Shown: positions 28,401 through 40,895 of the stretch, one piece after another
Layout of the letters: each line of letters begins with the position of its first letter
Numbering within the stretch: the first letter of the stretch is position 1
Assembly: GCA_964036045.1 (NCBI GenBank)
Contig: OZ038382.1
Coordinates: 105,733,007-105,797,006 of the forward strand
Direction: 5' to 3'
Source of the DNA: Eutreptiella sp. 'Long Island Sound 2002'
Lineage: Eukaryota; Euglenozoa; Euglenophyceae; Eutreptiales; Eutreptiaceae
Length of the DNA stretch: 64,000 nucleotides
Notes under the pieces: generated by a model
Told to the model about the DNA's origin: nothing
Databases searched by the model: none
What the model saw: the letters and a program-made list of their open reading frames with translations, nothing else
Made by a program: the position numbers and the translations under genes

Positions 28401-31400
28401 CATCAGCAGTTAGAAATTTCAGGGTCTGGGCACCTGTTTTGAGGTGTGAGACCATCAGCAGTTAGAAATTTCAGGGTCTGGGCACCTGTTTGGAGGTGTG
28501 AGACCATCAGCAGTTAGAAATTTCAGGGTCTGGGCACCTGTTTTGAGGTGTGAGACCATCAGCAGTTAGAAATTTCAGGGTTTGAGCACCTGTTTGGAGG
28601 TGTGAGACCATCAGCAGTTAGAAATTTCAGGGTCTGGGCACCTGTTTTGAGGTGTGAGACCATCAGCAGTTAGAAATTTCAAGGTCTGGGCACCTGTTTT
28701 GAGGTGTGAGACCATCAGCAGTTAGAAATTTCAGGGTCTGGGCACCTGTTTTGAGGTGTGAGACCATCAGCAGTTAGAAATTTCAGGGTCTGAGCACCTG
28801 TTTTGAGGTGTGAGACCAGCAGCAATTAGAAATTCCAGGGTCTGGGCACCTGTTTTGAGGTGTGAGACCATCAGCAGTTAGAAATTTCAGGGTCTGGGCA
28901 CCTGTTTTGAGGTGTGAGACCATCAGCAGTTAGAAATTTCAGGGTCTGGGCACCTGTTTTGAGGTGTCAGACCATCGGCAGTTAGAAATTTCAGGGTCTG
29001 GGCACCTGTTTTGAGGTGTGAGACCATCAGCAGTTAGAAATTTCAGGGTCTGGGCACCTGTTTTGAGGTGTGAGACCATCAGCAGTTAGAAATTTCAGGG
29101 TCTGAGCACCTGTTTTGAGGTGTGAGACCAGCAGCAATTAGAAATTCCAGGGTCTGGGCACCTGTTTTGAGGTGTGAGACCATCAGCAGTTAGAAATTTC
29201 AGGGTCTGGGCACCTGTTTGGAGGTGTGAGACCATCAGCAGTTAGAAATTTCAGGGTCTGGGCACCTGTTTTGAGGTGTGAGACCATCGGCAGTTAGAAA
29301 TTTCAGGGTTTGAGCACCTGTTTTGAGGTGTGAGACCAGCAGCAATTAGAAATTCCAGGGTCTGGGCACCTGTTTTGAGGTGTGAGACCATCAGCAGTTA
29401 GAAATTTCAGGGTCTGGGCACCTGTTTTGAGGTGTGAGACCATCAGCAGTTAGAAATTTCAGGGTCTGGGCACCTGTTTTGAGGTGTGAGACCATCAGCA
29501 GTTAGAAATTTCAGGGTCTGAGCACCTGTTTTGAGGTGTGAGACCATCAGCAGTTAGAAATTTCAGGGTCTGGGCACCTGTTTTGAGGTGTGAGACCATC
29601 AGCAGTTAGAAATTTCAGGGTCTGGGCACCTGTTTTGAGGTGTGAGACCATCAGCAGTTAGAAATTTCAGGGTCTGGGCACCTGTTTTGAGGTGTGAGAC
29701 CAGCAGCAATTAGAAATTTCTGGGTCTGGGCACCTTTTTTGAGGTGCGAGACCATCAGTGGTTAGAAATTTTAGGGTCTGGGCACCTGTTTTGAGGTGTG
29801 AGACCATCAGCGGTTAGAAATTTCAGGGTCTGGGCACCTGTTTTGAGGTGTGAGACCATCAGCAGTTAGAAATTTCAGGGTCTGAGCACCTGTTTGGAGG
29901 TGTGAGACCATCAGCAGTTAGAAATTTCACGGTCAGGGCACCTGTTTTGAGGTGTGAGACCATCAGCAGTTAGAAATTTCAGGGTTTGATCACCTGTTTG
30001 GAGGTGTGAGACCATCAGCAGTTAGAAATTTCAGGGTCTGGGCACCTGTTTTGAGGTGTGAGACCATCAGCAGTTAGAAATTTCAAGGTCTGGGCACCTG
30101 TTTTGAGGTGTGAGACCATCAGCAGTTAGAAATTTCAGGGTCTGGGCACCTGTTTTGAGGTGTGAGACCATCAGCAGTTAGAAATTTCAGGGTCTGAGCA
30201 CCTGTTTTGAGGTGTGAGACCAGCAGCAATTAGAAATTCCAGGGTCTGGGCACCTGTTTTGAGGTGTGAGACCATCAGCAGTTAGAAATTTCAGGGTCTG
30301 GGCACCTGTTTTGAGGTGTGAGACCATCAGCAGTTAGAAATTTCAGGGTCTGGGCACCTGTTTTGAGGTGTCAGACCATCGGCGGTTAGAAATTTCAGGG
30401 TCTGGGCACCTGTTTTGAGGTGTGAGACCATCAGCAGTTAGAAATTTCAGGGTCTGGGCACCTGTTTTGAGGTGTGAGACCATCAGCAGTTAGAAATTTC
30501 AGGGTCTGAGCACCTGTTTTGAGGTGTGAGACCAGCAGCAATTAGAAATTCCAGGGTCTGGGCACCTGTTTTGAGGTGTGAGACCATCAGCAGTTAGAAA
30601 TTTCAGGGTCTGGGCACCTGTTTGGAGGTGTGAGACCATCAGCAGTTAGAAATTTCAGGGTCTGGGCACCTGTTTTGAGGTGTGAGACCATCGGCAGTTA
30701 GAAATTTCAGGGTTTGAGCACCTGTTTTGAGGTGTGAGACCAGCAGCAATTAGAAATTCCAGGGTCTGGGCACCTGTTTTGAGGTGTGAGACCATCAGCA
30801 GTTAGAAATTTCAGGGTCTGGGCACCTGTTTTGAGGTGTGAGACCATCAGCAGTTAGAAATTTCAGGGTCTGGGCACCTGTTTTGAGGTGTGAGACCATC
30901 AGCAGTTAGAAATTTCAGGGTCTGAGCACCTGTTTTGAGGTGTGAGACCATCAGCAGTTAGAAATTTCAGGGTCTGGGCACCTGTTTTGAGGTGTGAGAC
31001 CATCAGCAGTTAGAAATTTCAGGGTCTGGGCACCTGTTTTGAGGTGTGAGACCATCAGCAGTTAGAAATTTCAGGGTCTGGGCACCTGTTTTGAGGTGTG
31101 AGACCAGCAGCAATTAGAAATTTCTGGGTCTGGGCACCTTTTTTGAGGTGCGAGACCATCAGCGGTTAGAAATTTCAGGGTCTGGGCACCTGTTTTGAGG
31201 TGTGAGACCATCAGCAGTTAGAAATTTCAGGGTCTGAGCACCTGTTTGGAGGTGTGAGACCATCAGCAGTTAGAAATTTCACGGTCAGGGCACCTGTTTT
31301 GAGGTGTGAGACCATCAGCAGTTAGAAATTTCAGGGTCTGGGCACCTGTTTTGAGGTGTGAGACCATCAGCAGTTAGAAATTTCAGGGTCGGGGCACCTG

Positions 31401-34400
31401 TTTGGAGGTGTGAGACCATCAGCAGTTAGAAATTTCAGGGTTTGAGCACCTGTTTTGAGGTGTGAGACCATCGGCAGTTAGGAATTTCAGGGTTTGAGCA
31501 CCTGTTTTGAGGTGTGAGACCAGCAGCAATTAGAAATTCCAGGGTCTGGGCACCTGTTTTGAGGTGTGAGACCATCAGCAGTTAGAAATTTCAGGGTCTG
31601 GGCACCTGTTTTGAGGTGTGAGACCAGCAGCAATTAGAAATTCCAGGGTCTGGGCACCTGTTTTGAGGTGTGAGACCATCAGCAGTTAGAAATTTCAGGG
31701 TCTGGGCACCTGTTTGGAGGTGTGAGACCATCAGCAGTTAGAAATTTCAGGGTCTGAGCACCTGTTTTGAGGTGTGAGACCAGCAGCAATTAGAAATTCC
31801 AGGGTCTGGGCACCTGTTTTGAGGTGTGAGACCAGCAGCAATTAGAAATTTCAGGGTCTGGGCACCTGTTTTGAGGTGTGAGACCATCAGCAGTTAGAAA
31901 TTTCAGGGTCTGGGCACCTGTTTTGAGGTGTGAGACCATCAGCAGTTAGAAATTTCAGGGTTTGAGCACTTGTTTTGAGGTGTGAGACCATCAGCAGTTA
32001 GAAATTTCAGGGTCTGGGCACCTGTTTTGAGGTGTGAGACCATCAGCAGTTAGAAATTTCAGGGTCTGGGCACCTGTTTTGAGGTGTGAGACCATCAGCA
32101 GTTAGAAATTTCAGGGTCTGAGCACCTGTTTTGAGGTGTGAGACCATCAGGAGTTAGAAATTTCAGGGTCTGAGCACCTGTTTTGAGGTGTGAGACCATC
32201 AGCAGTTAGAAATTTCAGGGTCTGGGCACCTGTTTTGAGGTGTGAGACCATCAGCAGTTAGAAATTTCAGGGTCTGGGCACCTGTTTTGAGGTGTGAGAC
32301 CATCAGCAGTTAGAAATTTCAGGGTCTGAGCACCTGTTTTGAGGTGTGAGACCATCAGCAGTTAGAAATTTCAGGGTCTGGGCACCTGTTTTGAGGTGTG
32401 AGACCATCAGCAGTTAGAAATTTCAGGGTCTGGGCACCTGTTTTGAGGTGTGAGACCATCAGCAGTTAGAAATTTCAGGGTCTGGGCACCTGTTTTGAGG
32501 TGTGAGACCATCAGCAGTTAGAAATTTCTGGGTCTGGGCACCTTTTTTGAGGTGTGAGACCATCAGCGGTTAGAAATTTCAGGGTCTGGGCACCTGTTTT
32601 CAGGTGTGAGACCATCAGCATTTAGAAATTTTAGGGTCTGGGCACCTGTTTTGAGGTGTGAGACCATCAGCAGTTAGAAATTTCAGGGTCTGGGCACCTG
32701 TTTTGAGGTGTGAGACCATCAGCAGTTAGAAATTTCAGGGTCTGAGCACTCGTTTTGAGGTGTGAGACCATCAGCAGTTAGAAATTTCACGGTCAGGGCA
32801 CCTGTTTTGAGGTGTGAGACCATCAACAGTTAGAAATTTCAGGGTCTGGGCACCTGTTTTGAGGTGTGAGACCATGAGCAGTTAGAAATTTCAGGGTCTG
32901 GGCACCTGTTTGGAGGTGTGAGACCATCAGCAGTTAGAAATTTTAGGGTCTGGGCACCTGTTTTGAGGTGTGAGACCATCAGCGGTTAGAAATTTCAGGG
33001 TCTGGGCACCTGTTTTGAGGTGTGAGACCATCAGCAGTTAGAAATTTCAGGGTCTGGGCACCTGTTTTGAGTTGTGAGACCAGCAGCAATTAGAAATTCC
33101 AGGGTCTGGGCACCTGTTTTGAGGTGTGAGACCATCAGCAGTTAGAAATTTAAGGGTCTGGGCACATGTTTTGAGGTGTGAGACCATCAGCAGTTAGAAA
33201 TTTCAGGGTCTGGGCACCTGTTTTGAGGTGTGAGACCATCAGCAGTTAGAAATTTCAGGGTCTGGGCACCTGTTTTGAGGTGTGAGACCATCAGCAGTTA
33301 GAAATTTCAGGGTCTGAGCACCCGTTTTGAGGTGTGAGACCATCAGCAGTTAGAAATTTCAGGGTCTGGGCACCTGTTTTGAGGTGTGAGACAATCAGCA
33401 GTTAGAAATTTCAGGGTCTGGGCACCTGTTTGGAGGTGTGAGACCATCAGCAGTTAGAAATTTCAGGGTCTGGGCACCTGTTTTGAGGTGTGAGACCATC
33501 AGCAGTTAGAAATTTCTGGGTCTGGGCACCTTTTTTGAGGTGTGAGACCATCAGCGGTTAGAAATTTCAGGGTCTGGGCACCTGTTTTCAGGTGTGAGAC
33601 CATCAGCAGTTAGAAATTTTAGGGTCTGGGCACCTGTTTTGAGGTGTGAGACCATCAGCGGTTAGAAATTTCAGGGTCTGGGCACCTGTTTTGAGGTGTG
33701 AGACCATCAGCAGTTAGAAATTTCAGGGTCTGAGCACCTGTTTTGAGATGTGAGACCATCAGCAGTTAGAAATTTCACGGTCAGGGCACCTGTTTTGAGG
33801 TGTGAGACCATCAGCGGTTAGAAATTTCAGGGTCTGGGCACCTGTTTTGAGGTGTGAGACCATCAGCAGTTAGACATTTCAGGGTCTGGGCACCTGTTTG
33901 GAGGTGTGAGACCATCAGCAGTTAGAAATTTCAGGGTCTGGGCACCTGTTTTGAGGTGTGAGACCATCAGCAGTTAGAAATTTCAGGGTTTGAGCACCTG
34001 TTTTGAGGTGTGAGACCAGCAGCAATTAGAAATTCCAGGGTCTGGGCACCTGTTTTGAGGTGTGAGACCATCAGCAGTTAGAAATTTCAGGGTCTGGGCA
34101 CCTGTTTGGAGGTGTCAGACCATCAGCAGTTAGAAATTTCAGGGTCTGGGCACCTGTTTTGAGGTGTGAGACCATCAGCAGTTAGAAATTTCTGGGTCTG
34201 GGCACCTGTTTTGAGGTGTGAGACCATCAGCAGTTAGAAATTTCAGGGTCTGGGCACCTGTTTTGAGGTGTGAGACCATCAGCAGTTAGACATTTCAGGG
34301 TCTGGGCACCTGTTTTGAGGTGTGAGACCATCAGCAGTTAGAAATTTCAGGGTCTGGGCACCTGTTTGGAGGTGTCAGACCATCAGCAGTTAGAAATTTC

Positions 34401-36835
34401 AGGGTCTGGGCACCTGTTTTGAGGTGTGAGACCATCAGCAGTTAGAAATTTCAGGGTCTGGGCACCTGTTTTGAGGTGTGAGACCATCAGCAGTTAGAAA
34501 TTTCAGGGTTTGAGCACCTGTTTTGAGGTGTGAGACCAGCAGCAATTAGAAATTCCAGGGTCTGGGCACCTGTTTTGAGGTGTGAGACCATCAGCAGTTA
34601 GAAATTTCAGGGTCTGGGCACCTGTTTTGAGGTGTGAGACCATCAGCAGTTAGAAATTTCAGGGTCTGGGCACCTGTTTTGAGGTGTGAGACCATCAGCA
34701 GTTAGAAATTTCAGGGTCTGGGCACCCGTTTTGAGGTGTCAGACCATCAGCAGTTAGAAATTTTAGGGTCTGGGCACCTGTTTTGAGGTGTGAGACCATC
34801 AGCAGTTAGAAATTTCAGGGTCTGGGCACCTGTTTTGAGGTGTGAGACCAGCAGCGGTTAGAAATTTCAGGGTCTGGGCACCTGTTTTCAGGTGTGAGAC
34901 CATCAGCAGTTAGAAATTTCAGGGTCTGGGCACCTGTTTTGAGGTGTCAGACCATCAGCAGTTAGAAATTTCAGGGTCTGGGCACCTGTTTTGATGTGTG
35001 AGACCATCAGCAGTTAGAAATTTCAGGGTCTGGGCACCTATTTTGAGGTGTGAGACCATCAGCAGTTAGAAATTTCAGGGTCTGGGGACCTGTTTGGAGG
35101 TGTGAGACCATCAGCGGTTAGAAATTTCAGGGTCTGGGCACCTGTTTGGAGGTGTGAGACCATCAGCAGTTAGAAATTTCAGGGTCTGGGCACCTGTTTT
35201 CAGGTGTGAGACCATCAGCAGTTAGAAATTTCAGGGTCTGGGCACCTGTTTTGAGGTGTGAGACCATCAGCAGTTAGAAATTTCAGGGTCTGGGCACCTG
35301 TTTTGAGGTGTGAGACCATCAGCAGTTAGAAATTTCAGGGTCTGGGCACCTGTTTGGAGGTGTGAGACCATCAGCAGTTAGAAATTTCAGGGTCTGGGCA
35401 CGTGTTTTGAGGTGTGAGACCATCAGCAGTTAGAAATTTCAGGGTCTGAGCACGTGTTTTGTGGTGTGAGACCATCAGCAGTTAGAAATTTCAGGGTCTG
35501 GGCACCTGTTTTGAGGTATGAGACCATCAGCAGTTAGAAATTTCAGGGTCTGGGCACCTGTTTGGAGGTGTCAGACCATCAGCAGTTAGAAATTTCAGGG
35601 TCTGGGCACCTGTTTTGAGGTGTGAGACCATCAGCAGTTAGAAATTTCACGGTCTGGGCACCTGTTTTGAGGTGTCAGACCATCAGCAGTTAGAAATTTC
35701 AGGGTCTGGGCACCTGTTTTGAGGTGTGAGACCATCAGCAGTTAGAAATTTCAGGGTCTGGGCACCTGTTTTGAGGTGTCAGACCATCAGCAGTTAGAAA
35801 TTTCAGGGTCTGGGCACCTGTTTTGAGGTGTGAGACCATCAGCAGTTAGAAATTTCAAGGTCTGAGCACCTGTGTTGTGGTGTGAGACCATCAGCAGTTA
35901 GAAATTTCAGGGTCTGGGCACCTGTTTTGAGGTGTGAGACCATCAGCAGTTAGAAATTTGAGGGTCTGGGCACCTGTTTTGAGGTGTGAGACCATCAGCA
36001 GTTAGAAATTTCAAGGTCTGAGCACCTGTTTTGTGGTGTGAGACCATCAGCAGTTAGAATTTTCAGGGTCTGGGCACCTATTTTGAGGTGTGAGACCATC
36101 AGCAGTTAGAAATTTCAGGGTCTGGGCACCTGTTTTGAGGTGTGAGACCATCAGCAGTTAGAAATTTCAGGGTCTGGGCACCTGTTTTGAGGTGTGAGAC
36201 CATCAGCAGTCAGAAATTTCAAGGTCTGACCACCTGTTTTGTGGTGTGAGACCATCAGCAGTTAGAAATTTCAGGGTCTGGGCACCTGTTTTGAGGTATG
36301 AGACCATCAGCAGTTAGAAATTTCAGGGTCTGGGCACCTGTTTGGAGGTGTCAGACCATCAGCAGTTAGAAATTTCAGGGTCTGGGCACCTGTTTTGAGG
36401 TGCGAGACCATCAGCAGTTAGAAATTTCAGGGTCTGGGCACCTGTTTTGAGGTGTCAGACCATCAGCAGTTAGAAATTTCAGGGTCTGGGCACCTGTTTT
36501 GAGGTGTGAGACCATCAGCAGTTAGAAATTTCAGGGTCTGGGCACCTGTTTTGAGGTGTGAGACCATCAGCGGTTAGAAATTTCAAGGTCTAGGCACCTG
36601 TTTTGAGGTGTGAGACCATCAGCAGTTAGAAATTTCAGGGTCTGGGCACCTGTTTGGAGGTGTGAGACCATCAGCAGTTAGAAATTTCAGGGTCTGGGCA
36701 CCTGTTTTGAGGTATGAGACCATCAGCAGTTAGAAATTTCAGGGTCTGGGCACCCGTTTTGAGGTGTCAGACCATCAGCAGTTAGAAATTTTAGGGTCTG
36801 GGCACCTGTTTTGAGGTGTGAGACCATCAGCAGTT

Positions 36836-36972
36836 AGGACTGCAACAATCAAGAGACCCGAACTAGCCCCTTTATCTGCTTCGGGGCACAGCACCTAGCA
36901 AATTCTAATCTTCAGGACTGCAACAATCAAAGGACCCGAACTAGCCCCTTTATCTGCTCTGGGGCACAGCAA
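36836..36972 (+). repeat. Two tandem copies of a 78-bp repeat at the satellite edge
   Basis: AGGACTGCAACAATCAA starts at 36,836 and again at 36,914, and both copies share CCCGAACTAGCCCCTTTATC and GGGGCACAGCA. The first copy begins directly inside the last, cut-off satellite unit (after CAGTT), so this is a sharp junction. No homology to the 52-bp unit is seen. Confidence 0.85.
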
Positions 36973-37885
36973 TATTCAGATTCTGTGAGAGCAAAGCAAG
37001 GCGGAGAATTAGGCATGAGAGACACAATGTCACACTCAGGAAACTGGGGGAAACTGGGGGGGTCCATTGGCATGCGGGGGGGGGTTTTGGCATGACGCCA
37101 TGGTGTGATGATCTCGTCTGCAGCTGGCGGCGCCTACTGGCCGATGGCCATTCGCTGCCCTTCCCTTGGACCCTTTCCCTCCATAGGCGGTGGTGCCCAT
37201 CAGCTTCTCACCACCCTTTAACCTTCCTCTTCCTCCTTGCCCTAACCTTCCCTCTCCCCTCCCCTTTCCCTTCCCTTGGCCTTTCCCTCTGTAGGCCACC
37301 GTGCCCATCGGCCTCACCACACTCCTTCCCTTCCCTTTCCCTTGGTCGGTTGTGCCAACGGAGCCCCCGGACTTGCCCTGTTTCACTTCTCTGCGTCGAG
37401 TCCACGCAGAGGAAGGCGGGGGGGGGGGGGGGTAGTGAGTATGCTGTGTGACACCCCCTTGTCTGCCTACAACTGAGTCACTCTACCCCCTCTACTGTTA
37501 CGTTTGCGGTGCAAGACAGGCACAAAGGCAAGCAACAAAATGGCAGGCACTCAACCGAAGGTGGAGTACATCCAACGCCGGCACCTACCAAAAATTCGCA
37601 CGTTGTACAATCACATCCGGCCGGTTTGGGCGGATAGGGGACCTCAACATGCATGTCACTGAGCATAGTATCATTTGTTTCCATGGTCCCCCATCCCTCC
37701 AGTGCCATACCAATAGACACCTTCATCGGACGCGGCCGGCACTTAAGGGGCTCTCCGGTCAAAAAAAACCTGTACAGGAGTGGACGGCAGGGAAGGGTAG
37801 GGCAGGGCATGTGTGTGATCACCTGGTCATTGAAATGAAAAACAAAGGCTACAAACCGGGTCCGGCAAGCAGCTTTTTCGGGGCC
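36973..37885. other. Non-repetitive spacer with a pyrimidine-rich tract; no gene recognised
   Basis: From about 37,150 to 37,380 the plus strand is rich in CCCTTCCCTTGG and TTTCCCTC motifs arranged as imperfect repeats of about 110 bp, ending in a 15-base G run near 37,417. Open frames here are low in complexity on both strands and match nothing I recognise. A short frame at 37,653-37,838 looks more protein-like, but it has no identifiable motif and ends in TGA. Confidence 0.4.
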
Positions 37886-38079
37886 CTGTGTGCCAGCCAA
37901 GTCGGCCCGGGCATCGGACCCAATATCGGGGGCTCCTTTGGAGGTGGATTTTCAGCTGAAAATTTCCGGGCTCCATGGGACCTGTGTGCCAGCCAAGTCG
38001 GGCTGGGCATCAAACCCGATATCGGGGGCTCCTTTGGAGGTGGATTTTCAGCCGAAAATTTCCGGGCTCCATGGGACCA
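37886..38079 (+). repeat. Two tandem copies of a 96-bp repeat with a TTTTCAGCTGAAAA palindrome
   Basis: CTGTGTGCCAGCCAAGTCGG begins at 37,886 and again at 37,982, a period of 96 bp (32 codons). Each copy carries ATATCGGGGGCTCCTTTGG and a TTTTCAGC(T/C)GAAAA element, a perfect 14-bp palindrome in the first copy. All three plus frames stay open through it, so the reading frame cannot be judged from openness alone. Confidence 0.9.
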
Positions 38080-38192
38080 ACCCAAAAAAATTCTAACCGC
38101 CTTATGGCATCCATTGCGGCAGCAAAACGTATCCGAAAAAAATAAATCGGGAGGAAAGAGCGTATGCTAATTCCGTGGTACGCCAATATTCT

Positions 38193-38786
38193 ATGCTACC
38201 CTAGAGGCTACATGTGCCGGTGATCGGGAACCATCAAGTCGGGGGCAGGCCATGGGTCCATGTGTGCACGGAGTGGTGGGAGGCGTGTGCGGCCATGGCC
38301 GAGGTGGCCTGGAAGGACGACTTTCTGAGTGGTGCAGAGCAACGTGCCTTGCTGCAACGCCAACTGACCATGGGGGCAAGACACCTTGACCTGGGATGGG
38401 AGAAGACCTTGTGGACGCACATGTGGATTGACCACATGTATGTGTATGTTGCACCGTGGGGGACCATTGCCAAGTTTAGTCGCTTTGCATTGGAGGGCAA
38501 CCATGTGCGACTGAAACAGCTGCTTAGGAATAGTGGGGGGGTCAGCTTGCTGAACGATAGGTTGGGCTTGCAGTGTGTGGTGGATAACCACACACAAGAT
38601 GATAACCTCTGCAAGGAAGGTTGGGACGTGGAGAGTAGGGTTGTGACCAAGCAAAGGGGGTTCACGTGCCCGGCGGGAGAGGAAGGGGAGAGAGAACATG
38701 GTGAGGAGGATTGCGCCACGTGCATTGCGACAAAGGACCAAGTAAGTGCGTATGATGAAAGATTTGTGCCCGTGTATGTTCAGTGA
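38193..38786 (+). CDS. Unknown transposon-like protein (copy 1), C-terminal domain
   Basis: This is a reading frame of about 197 codons that ends in TGA at 38,784. I chose the ATG at 38,193; the frame then crosses a TAG at 38,202, so under the standard code the protein would have to start further downstream. Features in order are a Trp-rich stretch (EWWEACAAM), FLSGAE, TLWTHMWIDHMY, FSRFALEGNHVRLKQLLRN, NSGG and VVDNHTQDDNL followed by GW. A second, broken copy on the other strand at 56.3-56.8 kb shares these motifs along more than 150 residues, so this is a real repeated protein family. The E-x2-H-x3-K-x3-RN pattern loosely resembles C-terminal parts of some eukaryotic DNA transposases, but I do not recognise the family. 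The frame is also open upstream to 37,839 except for one TAA at 38,094, so further coding exons or readthrough are possible. The C-terminal 50 residues are Glu-rich and are not shared with copy 2. Confidence 0.5.
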
Positions 38787-38905
38787 GCCCGGAGTGAGCC
38801 CCCAATTAGCTCTCACTGAGCGCTCAGTGAGACATTTGGCGCGCTCAGTGAGAGGTAAGTGAGCCGGCTCAGTGACGGCTCAGTGACGGCTGAGTGGGGG
38901 TGCTC
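38783..38905. repeat. Palindromic GCTCAGTGA repeat cluster
   Basis: Directly after the stop codon of the upstream gene come repeated GTGAGCC and GCTCAGTGA motifs in both orientations. They include a perfect 22-bp palindrome at 38,811-38,832 (arms TCTCACTGAGC) and a 12-bp palindrome TGAGCCGGCTCA near 38,860. Related TGAGCC words continue sparsely to about 39,110. Subterminal palindromic repeats are common near ends of DNA transposons, and copy 2 of the gene also lies between palindromic arrays, though of different sequence. I could not define the element end. Confidence 0.7.
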
Positions 38906-39117
38906 AGTCAACTGAGCCGTCGAACCCCCCCCCCCCCCCGGTCAAATCCTCTTGGACTAGGGATTGGTATCCCTTTGGGGACATTCCGAAACCCCAACCC
39001 ACCCCCGAAAGCCACAACTTTCCACATGAAACCCCTTGAAAAACACTACTTAGCCCCAAATGAGCCGTTTTAGCGCAAACTGAGCCCCAACATCATATTT
39101 CCAAGTGAGCCGCAGGT
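38906..39117. other. Spacer with a long C run; nothing recognised
   Basis: It contains a run of about 15 C at 38,926-38,939, followed by AT-poorer unique sequence. No frame with protein-like content was seen. Confidence 0.4.
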
Positions 39118-40895
39118 ACAGGGGGCAGGGAGTCCTGTCAAGGTGGTGGTCGGTGCGTCTTGTAGGGCCTGCTGGGAGGCAGTAGTTTCCAAGGCCCGGG
39201 CACACCAGCCCGGGGAAACGGGAAACCCTGCCCAGGCGGTGGTGGATGCGTCCTGAGGGGCCTGCGAGGAGGCAGCGGTCTCCAAGGCCTAGGCACACCA
39301 GGCCGAGCGGGGGGCGGGAGTCGTGCCAAGGCCGTGGTCGGTGCGTCCAGAAGGGCCTGCGGGGAGGGAGCAGTCTCCAAGGCCCGGGCACACTACCCGG
39401 TGGCGAGAAAAAGTTGTGCCCAGGCGTTGGTCGGTGCGTCTTGAAAGGTTTGCGGGGAGGCAGCAGTCTCCAAAGCCCGGGCACACCAGCCTGGGGGGCG
39501 GGGAGTCCTGCCTAGGGTGGTCGGTGCGTGCGGAAGGGCCTGCGGGGGGGCAGCAGTCTCCCACGCCCGGGCACACCAGCCTGGGGGGGCGGAGAGTTGT
39601 GCCCAGCCAGTGGGTGGCGCGTCCTAAAGGGCCTGCGCGGAGGCGGCAATCTCCAAAGCCTGGGCACACTAGCCTGAGGGGCGGGGAGTCCTGCCCAGTC
39701 GGTGGTCGGCGCGTTCTGATGGGTCTGCGAGGCAGCAATCTCCAAGGCCCGGGCACACTAGCCTGGGGGGACGGGGAATCCTGCCAAGCCGGTGGTCGGT
39801 GAGTCTTGAAGGGCCTGTGGGGACGCAGGAGTCTCCAAGGCCCGGGCACACCAGCCTGGGGGGGCGGGGAGTCCCGTCCAGGCGGTGGTCGGCGCGTCTT
39901 GAAGGGCCTGCGGGGAGGCAGCAGTCTCCAAGGCCCGGGCACACCAGCCTGGGGGGGCGGGGAGTCCTGCCCAGGCGGTGGTCGGTGGGTGCGCAAGGGC
40001 CTGCGGGGAGGTAGTAGTCTCCAAGGCCTGGGCACACCAGCCTTGGGGGACGGAGACTTGTGCCCAGGCACTGGTCGGTGCGTGCGGAACGGCCTGCGGG
40101 GAGGCAGCAGTCTCCAAAGCCCGGGCACACTACCCAGGGGGAACGGGGAGTCCTGCCAAGACGGTGGTTGGCGAGGGCAGCACTCTCCAAGGCCCGGGCA
40201 CACCAGCCCGGGGGGACGGGGAGTCCGGCCTAGGCGGTGGTCGGCGCGTACTGAAGGGCCTGCGGGGACGCAGCAATCTCCAAGGCTCGGGCACCCGAGC
40301 CTGGGGGGACGGAGTTGTGCCCAGCCGGTGGTCGGCGCGACTTGAAGGGCGTGCGGGGAGGCAGCAGTCTCCAAGGCCCGGGCACACTACCCTTGGGGGG
40401 CGGGAGCCCTGCTCATGCGGCGGTCGGCGCGTCCTGAAGCGCCTTCGGGGAGGCACAATCTTGAAGGCCCGGGCACACATCTGCCTGGGGGGGCGGGGAG
40501 TCGTGCCCAGGCGGTGGTCGGCGCGTCCTCAAGGGCTTGCGGGGAGGCAGCAGTCTCCAAGGCCCGGACACACCATCCTGGGGGGGGTGGGGAGTCCTGC
40601 CCAGGCGGTGGTCGGTGCGTCCCGAAGGGCCTGCGCGGAGGCAGCAGTCTCCAGGGCCCAAGCGCACCCGCATGCGGGGACGAAGAGGCCTGCCCACACG
40701 GTGGTCGGTGCCTCTTGAAGGGCGTGCGGGGAGGTAGCAGTCTCCAAGGCCCGGGCACACGGGCCTGGGGAGAGGGAGAGTCCTGCCCACGCGGTGCTCG
40801 GTGCGTCGTGAAGGGCCTGCGGGGAGGCAGCGGTCTCCAAGGCCCGGGCACACCAGCCTCGGGGGGGCGGAGAGTCCTGCCCCGGCGGTGATCGG
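39118..40895 (+). repeat. 93-bp GC-rich minisatellite, about 19 units
   Basis: The unit contains GGGCCTGCGGGGAGGCAGCA, GTCTCCAAGGCCCGGGCACA and GTGGTCGGCGCGT. For example, the start of the unit recurs at 39,903 and 39,996, exactly 93 bp apart. Units are roughly 80-90 percent alike by eye. Because 93 is 31 codons and stops are rare at this GC content, several frames on both strands are open for hundreds of codons (for example minus strand 39,289-40,374). They are alternative readings of the same repeat, and I do not call them genes. The unit is homologous to the 94-bp unit at 59.5-64 kb and has the same orientation. Confidence 0.95.

Larger units (their letters stand above)
1..36836. repeat. 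52-bp satellite array, about 700 tandem units
   Basis: The sequence repeats with an exact 52-bp period from base 1, so the array continues beyond the window, and it ends abruptly at about 36,836. Parts of the unit read CACCTGTTTTGAGGTGTGAG and GTTAGAAATTTCAGGGTCTG. Each unit holds a perfect 8-bp palindrome (GAAATTTC) and a CACCT/AGGTG mini-inverted repeat. Variants recur at fixed places: GTTTTGAGG or GTTTGGAGG, GTGAG or GTCAG, CAGTT, CGGTT or CAATT, and TCTGGG or TTTGAG. Stop codons occur in every frame, so it is not coding. The first 12 kb are built of near-identical blocks (higher-order repeats), while the rest has shorter and noisier ones. Its role is unknown; a centromeric, subtelomeric or heterochromatic satellite are all possible. 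There are no unique spacers, so it is not a CRISPR array. Confidence 0.98.

Noticed and set aside
1-36836. CRISPR-like regular repeats
   Set aside because: Repeats are directly contiguous with no unique spacers, and the surroundings are eukaryotic.
39289-40374. 361-codon minus-strand frame with 31-residue repeats
   Set aside because: 93 bp keeps the frame automatically, several other frames on both strands are equally open, and no start signal or domain is seen.
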